64,000 nt of DNA, taken from contig LSRY02000028.1 of NCBI GenBank assembly GCA_001643675.2, positions 868,001-932,000 on the forward strand, read 5' to 3'. The position numbers and the translations under genes are program-made. The notes under the pieces were generated by a model. It worked only from the letters and a program-made list of their open reading frames with translations. It was not told where the DNA came from and made no database searches. This document shows positions 13,477 to 24,100 of this stretch, one piece after another; positions within the stretch are counted from its first letter, which is position 1, and each line of letters opens with the position of its first letter. This DNA comes from Monocercomonoides exilis. Lineage: Eukaryota; Preaxostyla; Oxymonadida; Polymastigidae.

Positions 13477-15171
13477 TTAGTTTTGAACTTCTTCCTTTAC
13501 CAATTGTTCAAGTACTTCTCTGTCGGTTGCAAAAGTCAATATCTCAATCCCACTGTTTACTGCTCCTAATGTTGCTTTTCCTTTTTCAGTCGCATTTGGT
13601 GAAGAACGATTGTTCATACGGATAATAAATTGTTGTATCTTATGTCCTTGTTCTCCTTGTTCTTTCAAACGCATTATCGATTTTGAGAACATTGTAGACA
13701 ATGTTTTTGAAGGCCCAATTTCAATAACTCGGCGGATGCCGTTTAACATAAAGGTGTTTTGAGTGTCAATCCACTGTACAGGTGATGCAAACTGATATGA
13801 AAGTGATTCCCGAAGAAGCAAGCGTGCTTTTTCATTGTTGCTCATAGAGAGCCAAGGGGGGTATGCATTAGACGATGAGGATGATTGTGAATTCTTCATT
13901 CCATGAATAAGTACCATTTCGTTGACACTCGGATCTACAAGTTGTCCAACAGCTTCTCTCAAATACGGTGAGTTGGTGACTGCTATAAGCTGGCGAACGT
14001 AGCTCAGAGAGAGTGAGAATGTTTCCTTGCTATAAGTGTTTGTGATAAATTTGCCTATCAGACGATCAGCGTATGCGAAGGCGTCAACGGAAGGAAGCCT
14101 CGAATCCAAGAAGGAGCGGAAGAGAGGGACAACTTTTCTCAGCACACTCGAGTGGAAAGGCATGTCAATACCTTCAAGGGGCATTACAGAAGTGGTGCGA
14201 GGTAACTTGATTGGTGTTGATGCATAGGGATATGCAGAAATTGCTTCGTAACAGAATCGATCAATCTCACTGAGGATTGATTTTGCGAGCAACTCTTCGT
14301 CGTATTTGAATGATGAATCTTCATTTTTCTTCCGGGTTTGCTCCTCAACGTGTGTAAGTACAATAGAAAGCTGCCAGATAGCATACTTCTCACCAGATAC
14401 GACATATTGATCATTGTAAACATTGTAATTCACGATCTGTAGAAGTCTTCCTCCGCATGAGTTGACAGTGCATTCAATAACATTCTTAAGATGTTCGATC
14501 TTGAACCAAGGAGCCACACGCATTGGTGAAACAGCAGCCATTGCATAGTCAGTCATGTGCGTGACAGGATCACGAGGAACACAGCTCTGCATCACCATTC
14601 CTCGCATGAAGCACACCATTGCCATTTCTTCTGCCGAGGCAATTCCTCCCATCGCTGTCAAGGCGCAATACTCGCCCAATGAATGACCACAGAAAAGATG
14701 TCTATTAGAAAGGTCCTCTTTGATTTGCTTGCTATTTTGATGGCTTCTCAGGCAGGCCAAAGCAACATACTCGTAAATGATGATGATAGGCTGAGCAAAG
14801 TGTGTCATTGAGAGAAGTCCTGTGGGAGAATGGAAGATAAAGTGAGGTGTGTCTGGCGCAACATTCGGGAAAGCACGTGAATTGATTGTTGGATCAACTG
14901 AATGCACTTCTTTCATGACAGCATCATCGTTAGTAATTCTGAAGTTCATGTACTTCTCGCGCAAAATCCTTCCTTTTTCTCCATCAGTGAAATCAATTTT
15001 GTATTCAATTGGATTTTCTCTCACAATTTTCAGAATTGAAATTCCAAGCTCCTCCATAAAGTGGGCATCACATTTGTCCCATATTTCTTTGGCTTCTGGA
15101 TACAGTTCATATATGTCCATTCCAACGCCTGCCTTCAATCCTGATTGGCCTGTGAACACGTAAGCAGTCAA
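13477..15171 (-). other. C-terminal malonyl/palmitoyl transferase (MPT) domain of the PKS, fungal FAS-like
   Basis: This follows a Ser/Thr-rich linker after the ACP. Signatures shared with the end of the fungal FAS beta subunit: YVFTGQSGLKAGVGMD, DGEKGRILREKY, GLLSMTHFAQP, GHSLGEYCAL (Ser3271, codon at 14682), FMRGMVMQ with the substrate Arg3297, QIVNYNVYNDQYVVSGE and DMPFHSSVL (His3447). After it come SYQFASPVQWIDTQ and RVIEIGPSKTL, which in yeast are the N-terminus of the alpha subunit that completes the MPT fold. The glycine-rich GQGSQ loop reads GQSGL, a small deviation. In fungal FAS this domain loads malonyl from CoA and returns palmitoyl to CoA. Confidence 0.88.
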
Positions 15172-18100
15172 TGGCTGCTTCTTTTTCTCCTTATGTTCTT
15201 CAAACTCCTTTTCAGGCAAAGACTGCGCTTTCTCAGTAGCTCGCTCAGACTGCTTGGTTGATGCTGTAGATGCACTTGAGGCGGTACTTGTGCCACTTGT
15301 AGTTGCTTCTCCTGTTTCGGATGGAGTAGACTGTTTTGGTCTCTGGAATTTTTCATAAAACTTGGCCAGCATGCTCCGCGCCAGCTGGTCGGACGATGGT
15401 CCCCTCACAAAGTCAACAACAGGAATGTCAACTTTCACTTGCTTCTCTGTCCAGTTCTTCATTTCAACAGCTGTAAGTGAATCAAGACCATATTGGGAAA
15501 GTGGAACATCTATTGATATCTCTTCTTCTGACGATATACCCAAAACGCGAGCAGATTCTTTGGCAATTGCTTGAGCAAGGAATGCTACAGACTCCTCAGG
15601 GGACACTATTGTCCTCAATGCTTCTGCTACAGAAGCATATTGTCCGCTTTTGCTCGTTGAAGACGATGATGTCGATTCAGTCGCGCTGCCACTTTCATTT
15701 GATTTTGATGTTTCGCTTCGAAGCTCAATTTCTCTGTCGACTTGTTCTTTTATGTACTTAAACCGTCCAGTTTCTGCGAGCGATGCCATGAATGCAAATA
15801 GAGGCTCCCAACTAACATTGAACACGCCTACAGTCACAGGAACTGAAAGCGGATGATTGAACACACGTCTTGCAGCTCGTATGTTTGTTAGAGACTCAGC
15901 TCCATCAAAGAAATGCGATGGATGTTGTGCTTCATTTTCAGGTCGGAGCGAAAATGGACGAAGGCCCATTGGCAGCTTCTTGAATGTTTCTGCCTGAAGC
16001 TGTGCAAGTGATGCGCTAAGAGAATGATGACCAGCGTTCTCTTCGAGGAATCTTTTCCGTCCAATGTGTTCATCCTCAATATCAGCTTGTGCTTCAAGAC
16101 ATGTATGCAGAATTCTATTCGCCCAGTCTGATGAAAATGCTCTGAATCCAAACTGTCCCATATTTGCTCCAAGTGTTGTTGTGTTTCGATGAACATACCC
16201 AACTCCACCAAGCACTCCCCATTGCACAGAAATGCATGGAAGTCCTTGTGATCGTCGATATAATGAAAGTGAATCAAGAAACATGTTTGCTGATCCATAG
16301 TTTGCCTGTCCGTGTGTACCTACAACAACATTCAAAGAAGAAAGAAGCACAAACATTGTGATAGGATCATTATTCCTAACAGTGTCCTCGTGTATCAGCC
16401 ATGCGCCAAAGGATTTTGGACCAAGAACCTCCCAAAACGCTTTATCATCCAGATTCATCATATACCCATCATGCAAAAGCATAGCACCGTGAATGACACC
16501 AGTAATTGGAGGCATTGTCTTTCTTATCTCAGCCAACATTGCACGAGTTTCCTCTGGTGAAGATGCATCGCACTTGAATACTCTAATATCAGCACCATAT
16601 TTCTTTCGTAATGCTTCAAAGTGCTGTTGACGCGTTGAATCGCCCTTTCCTGAACGAGAAGAGACAGCAAGATACTTTGCTCCTCTTTTCAATAGTCCTG
16701 TGGCCAATGAGAGAGAGAATCCAGCTGTACCACCTGTCACAAGGTATGTCTTTGTTGCATCAATATAGTTTCCTTGCGACTCTGCTCCAATGACTCGGCG
16801 GAAGTGTGGTACGCAGAGTGATGTATATTCATTTGATGAGCTTGTGCACTCACCGCACAAAGGAAGATTAGAAGAAATCGGAGCAATCACAACTTTCCCC
16901 ACATGTCTACCATCTTTCATGAACGAGTAGGCATCTTCAGCTTGAGAGAGTGCAAATGTGGTGACAGGAGGTGGAACAAAAGAGTTTGAACAAAGCAATT
17001 TAGAACATCCATCAAACACCTCAGATAAAATATCGTCATTATCATAAATGAATTGATCTATGGCTACAACTCTGTATGTAATATTGGAAATGAATGGAAG
17101 AAGAGAAACCATTGTTCCTTGATACAAGTCAACTTTTCCGATTTCAACAAATACTCCTCCTTTGCACAATGAAGATAGTCCAGCATGTATCAGCTCTTGC
17201 GACGGAAGAGAGTTCAGAACAATATTTACACCTTTTCCATTTGTGATCTTTTTGCATTCTTGTGCGAATGCAGGTGATTCTGATGAAAGAACATATGGAA
17301 CTCCCATCTTTGAAAGATAGTTTCGCTTCCATTCTGATCGTGTTGTAACAATTGGAATGGCACCGAAGTGTCTGCATAGAGATATGGCACACAATCCAAT
17401 TCCACCGCTTCCAGCATGGATCAGCACATAATCACCTTTTTTCACCTTGGCAACAGTAACCAACGAATAATATACAGTGCTCATCTCCAACCCAATGGCA
17501 CCAAGTTGATCCCATGAATACTTACCATCATTTGGACATAATCCAACATTCTTTTCGTGTACAACCGTGTACAGGCCACAGCACTCCCTTCCAACACCAA
17601 ACACTCTATCGCCAACTTTCACACGAGTCACGCCATCTCCAATTCGACGTACTATTCCAGCAAATTCAATACCCAAGTTAGAACCTTGCCTTGCATTCTC
17701 TGGAAGCTGCCACGTCCACATCATCACATCTCGATAAACAACACCAGATGCTGCCACTTCAACCTCAACTTCTCCAGCTGGCAACTCCGCCATTCGGAAA
17801 CGCTCTTCAAGACATAAAAGATTTTTCCTTGGTGTTGTTAACGTGTAATAAGATTCAGAAGCTCCTGTGCAACTGGATGAAGATGCAGAAGAAGCAGAAG
17901 CAGAAGCAGAAGCAGATGAATTTGAAGATGGTGCAAGCGGAATACTTGGAAGAGATTTTTCCACAAGTGCTAATTCTGAGCTATCGTGGAATTGAATAAG
18001 ACGCTGTCCAAAGCATTTGTTACCTCTAACTGCAATTTCTGTCTCGCATAGTTCAACAACAGCAGATGTTGGTGCTTTTATTGATGGAGAGCTTCCTTCT

Positions 18101-21100
18101 TTTTCGGCCTTTTCCTTTGCATCAAGGGCTGTTGAGCTGAGAATACCCACAACTCCACTGACTTCAGTGCTTCCAGGACATCTTGCAATGTCGAGCGAAC
18201 GAGGATGAACGGAGTCGAGCTCGTTGATAATGGATCTGTTAAGTCCCCATATGGTTGACTGCCCAAGACCAACTTCACCTTTCACCATTCCCTGTGAGCG
18301 TCCAGTCACACACCACACTCCTTCTGTCACTCCCCAAGTGGTTATGTGCGAAGAAACAGCTGGTGTCTTTGAAGCATCCATCAGAGCATGCGCCATATAC
18401 AATGGTGAATAAATATTCATTTCAAAACCATGTTTCACTTCATCTTCAGTCTTTGCAACACATGGCAGATCAAGTGACCAGAGATGGACAAGTGCAACGA
18501 TTGCAGGCAACTTCTTTTCTGTCACGAGATTGAAAATGGAATCATAGCCATCACGCTTTGTTGAAGCATCAGGAATATATATCGCATAAAAGTTTTGTAG
18601 AAATGCAGATATTTCTTTCTCATCAAGCAGAGATCCATACGGCTTTTGTGGATCATTTGGAAGAACATTTTGTGAAGATGCGCAAAGTTGATGAAGAAGC
18701 GATGCAGAGTCACTCTCTTTGGCATTCGGAAGTGGTGAATGTGTTGCTCCAATGACGATATGGCCATCCCGAAGAAGAGAAGAAATGAGTCTCCCTGAAA
18801 CGAGGTTCCTATCTTCCACAAATACAACGCATGTTGTTGTTGCCTTGGATTTGCCTGCCTCAGTTGCGTGCTCAATCCATTCTTGTTTCTTTTCAGAGAA
18901 AAGAGCGATTTGCTTGTCAATCTGTTCTTTTGGTAATTGAGATGCCTGTGCAACAGTAACACCCAAACGTGCAAATATCTTCTTTTGTTGAGAATCACCT
19001 TGAATTCCAGCTGTCCATTCATTAAATACATGACTTGATGAAAACCCAGTCTCTTTCAATATATCTCTCCACATGTCCGGGGTCAACAATGGATGCTGTC
19101 TGAATTTTGTATCTTTGAGTGCCCACCATCCGTCGGTTAATCCAAAGACAATATCAAGCCATTTCAGTCCGCTCAAAGCTTCGAGAAGTATTAAGTACCC
19201 TCCTGGCTTGAGAAGCTGTTGAATGTGAGAAAGTGTAGCAGACAGATCAGATGTGGCATGAACAACATTCGCTGCAATGATGATATCCTGTGAGTGTGGC
19301 TCAAAGCCTTGCTCTACTGGAGAATTCTCGATGTTTAACGTCTGGAAATTCATGAAAGATGCATAGCGAGAGAAACGTTGTTTTGCCGTTCCAAAGAAAG
19401 ATGCTGAAATGTCGGTGTATGTGTACGTTGTGGTAAGCGGATCCAAAAACTCCATCAAATATGCAGTTGTTCCACCAGTTCCTGCTCCAACTTCAAGAAT
19501 TTTCAGCGGACAATCACTTTTTGTCTCTTTTAGCACAGTTTCTTCTTCAGAAAGTCCAGCTGCCTCTTTGTTCTTCTTCTGTGCTTGCACCGCTGCAACA
19601 AGCCTTTGCAAGACACCCTGTGTCACATAGTTCAGTGTACGCACCTCTCCATCGTCTCTGTAAACAGCATCAGCAAGCCCTTTATCTTTAAAGATCAATG
19701 TGACTGCATTTTCACCGTCCACAATCACATCTTTCATCCTTCGCCCAACATCCATCATGAGAGTGGTAGAAGGGCGCATTTGAGGGTATTTTGTAAGAAT
19801 CTCAGCAGCCAATGCGTTGCAGTCTTCGTTGTGAGGAAGTGTCTGCGTTTCATCATGGAAGAACGGTGCTAATGGAGCTATAACATAGTTTTCAATGAAG
19901 AATGTGGGTTCAGTGTTCGCTTTTTGTTGAGCTTCTGGAGTTAATGACAAAGTTAGATATCCAGCCTCAGAAAGATAGCGGGATAGAAGCAAGAAGAGTC
20001 TGTGATAGAACGGAAGAATATTTACGGATTCAGCAAGTTGTTTCACTGGAATAGCTTTGATTGCAGAAACGTCAATCTTCTTTGAGCGAATCAGCTCAGC
20101 TTCTTCTTTCCATAGATTCAATTTTGATCTGAAAACTTCGAGAATAATAGCAACAGTAAGCGTGTTATTCATTGGAACAACAACATCTGCCATTTCCTTT
20201 GTCTGAAATTCTGATCCTATTCCGTTCATCATCGCATTGCATTCTTCTAAAAATTGAGCGTTGTCAAGAGAAGGAAGTCCTGTGGTATTTCCAAAATCTT
20301 TGTCCAGTTCATCAAAGGAAATTATTGGAAATGCAGCTGATTTCGATTGTGTTTCGCTCGATGAAGATGGCAGAGTTGCAATCTGCTCCCATTTGTGTTC
20401 AAACATCGGAGTTTCTGCTCCACCAATCATTCCCAGTTTGCTTCCTCTTTTTCCTGATTCCAAATATCGAATAAGAACATCCTGAAGAGATCCATACACT
20501 TTTCCTTCGTCATCACAGCATGTCATAGACAGTCGCCCAGTGATTGGATCCTTGCGAGATAATGACCAGCAATGTCTTGCCGTCTTTGGCACTGATCTGA
20601 TAAAGCTCGCACGCACAGCCTCAACAGGGAAGAATGCACCTCTTTTCTCTCTGGCTGACAGACCTGACTGCAAGCAGGAGTCGAGGAAAGGAGGATACAT
20701 AAATCCCCACTTCCCGAGCTCTTCTTCGGTTGTCTCTGGATTGACTTCAATGTAGGCAAGTGACATTAAAGGATTGTCTCTGTCATTGATCCAAATTCGT
20801 CTTGTAAGACGCAACTGGCGTTTAAGTTCCAGTCCATCTGTCCAAAGCTGGGCGAAGAATTGGTCGATTGGTATTTCGATAGGGCACATCTTTCTGTACG
20901 CATCGAGATCAATTGTATCAAACGCTTGACTTGGCTGCGAAGGAACAAAGTCTGGCTGAAGGAGCGGGATTGTTGTTAACTGTTGCTTTTCTCTCTTAAT
21001 CACTTCCTCTTCAGCTTCCATCACAACAGCACAGTGCAACGTGAACTCACCTTTTGGAAGAACACGAGAAGATAATGTGACATTGTATGCATTAACTGTA

Positions 21101-24100
21101 GCAGAACGGGAGCCTGGCTTGTGGATAGGATCAAATGAAATATTCACTCTGACCGTTTCTCCTTTGTTCATATAGAATGCATTCAGAAACTGCACATCTC
21201 GCAGCCAGAAAGGTCTGTCTCCAAATACTCTTCGTCCACAAGTCAATATACACTCCACAAAAGTCACTCCAGGAACGACAATGTTTCCTTGCAGGCAATG
21301 GTCCAGCACCCACGGGATGTGTGATGTAGATATATCACTCTGCCAGCAAGGGTTGAGTGTGTCTTGTCTAATTCTCGCAATGGGGTGTCCATCAGCTGGA
21401 CCCAAACGATGCTCATGTTGCATTGGAGACTCATTCCAGCACTGTGTTCGTGTCCATGCGTACAATGGCAGTCCTTCAACAAAGCAGTACTCACTCACAT
21501 CCTCTTTTGCAGACAATGAGGACTCTTCGAACAAAACACGTGCTTTTCGTTCGTCGTATGTGTTGTATGGCACAAACACAGACTTCTTCAAATCCAAATT
21601 GTACCCAAGACAATACACGTTTGCCAGGGATCGCAGCATCAGCATTCTTTCATTTTCAGCTTTTCTCAATAGTGTTGGAACATAAATGAAAGGCTTTCCT
21701 TCCGAACCCATAATTTCTCCGAGGAATGTTCGAAGCACGTTGTGGGGCCCACATTCCAAGAATACCCATTCGATTTCCTTTGCAGAATGGCTTGATCCAT
21801 CTTCCTTTTTATCTTCATCTTCCTCGTTTTTTACTGAATCCTCGTCTCCTGAAGAATCTGTAGACGTTCGCCTAATCATCTCTAGAATGGCTCCCATAAA
21901 TTGTACAGGGTTACGCAATGATGCCCACCAATACTCTCCATCCATTTTCACTTCCTTTTCCAAGGGTGTATATGTTGATACAAGTGGTGTTGAAGGTCGT
22001 AGAGGTGTGATTCCTTTCAGCCCTGAAATGATCTGATCGTGAACAAGATCCACATACTGTGAATGCATTGGCTCGTCAACAAGAAGCCTTCTGACACGAA
22101 TTGATGATTCTTCGTTTTCAGTTGCAACTCTTTCCACTTCGTTCATGTCTTCAGTTTCGCCTGAAATATTCCAACGCGTTGGTGCGTTGTGTCCTGCAAT
22201 ATCCACTTTCTTTCCTTCAATCAGAGATAAAAGATCATCTTTCTCGCCAGTGACAGCAGCCATATGACCCATTCCGTTGCAGAACTTTTGTCCTTTCGAA
22301 CGCTCCCATGCAACGCGAGTCGCATCTTCAATTGATAAAGCTCCAGAAACATGAGCAGCAGCAATCTCTCCCAGTGAATGTCCGACAATGATATCAGGCT
22401 TCACACCAGCGGCTTCCATCACTTTGTAAACGCAAACCTGGATGGCAAAGAAGATTGGTTGAAGATATTCCACTTGATCTACATGGGATGTTTCCTCTGT
22501 TCCTGTGATAATTTCCTCGACAATTGAATATTCTGCTCCGAGTTCCTTCAGGCAATTGTCTATTCTATCCATCCATTCTCGAAATACAACATTTTCTCTG
22601 TATAGTTCTCTTCCCATTCCGTACCATTGCGATCCTTGTCCACAGTAAACAAGGCACAGCTTTCTCAACTTTTCAGTAGGTGTTAATGAAGCAAACCGAG
22701 TTTGGACAATTCCTGTATCTTTCTCGTCATTCACAAAAGCTCTAAGTTCTGCAATTGCTTTCTCTTTTGAGTCAGCTACAAAGGCAAGCCTACACTGCTT
22801 GTGTTGTGTTCGATGGCAGCCAAGTGTATATGCTACATGCTGTATTGGTGCCGATGATGGCATTTCCAAATAATCTGCAAGTCGTTTCGCTTGTTCTTTC
22901 AATGACTCAACAGAACGAGCAGAAAGCAGAAACAGTTCATCTCTTTCGATTTCTTTTACACCACTCTTCACATCTTTCAATCCTTTGCCTCCTCTGTATT
23001 CTTGAATTACACATCCACCATTCGTGCCTCCAAAGCCAAAGGCTGAAACAAGTGCAGAGCGAGGAACTTCTGGCCGTAGAGGAGCTGGGAATTTTGTTGT
23101 TGTTGTAACTATTTTCATGTTAAGCTTTTTCAAGTCAATGTTCGGATTAGCTTTTTTCACATTTATTGTTGGAGGAATAACTCCATGCTTCATCACCATA
23201 GCCATTTTAATCAACGAAACGATACCTGCTGCAGGTTCTAAATGCCCAACATTTGACTTTGCTGAACCGATGAGAATTGGATTTCCAGTATCACGCCCAA
23301 TATTAAGCACAGAACTAACTGAGCGACATTCAATAGGATCTCCAACAAAAGTACCTGTTCCATGAGATTCAACATAAGTAATGTCAGCTGTTGATATACT
23401 AGACTTTCTCAGCACTTCTCGAATCACAACAGCTTGCTGCTGCTCAGATGGAGATGTCATTTGTTGTTGATAATGGCCATCCGACCCAACGTGGGTTCCT
23501 CTGATAACTGCAAAAATTCGATTACCATCCCTTTCTGCATCAGACAAACGTTTCAAAAGGACCATTCCACATCCTTCAGATCTCACGTATCCATTTGCTT
23601 TTGCATCAAATGCCTTGCAATGTCCGTCTGGAGAGAGCACTCCAAGTTTTGAAAATCCAATTGAAATTTCGGGAAACATCATTAAATTTACTGCTCCGCA
23701 TAACGCTGAATCGCATTCGTGAGTTCTCATCGACTGGCAAGCACAATTTAATGCAACAAGCGTTGAAGAGCAAGCAGTGTCTACAATGAATGAAGGACCA
23801 ATAAGATTGTAAAAATATGATATGCGATTTGCAACGATTGAAGTAGAAACGCCAGTTTGTGTGTGAACATCAATCGTATTAATGTCCGGAAATTGTAAAT
23901 GTGAATAATCTGTTGCAGAGATTCCAACAAAAACTCCAGTTCGACTTCCGCTCATCTGCTCAAGTGCAACTCCTGCATTTTCGAAAGTTTCATAAGTAAC
24001 TTCTAGCAATAGTCTCTGATTTGGATCAAGGGTCTTAGCTTCTCTTGGCGATAAATAGAAGAATTTCAAATCTACCTCATCGATATTATATCCTTTCAAA

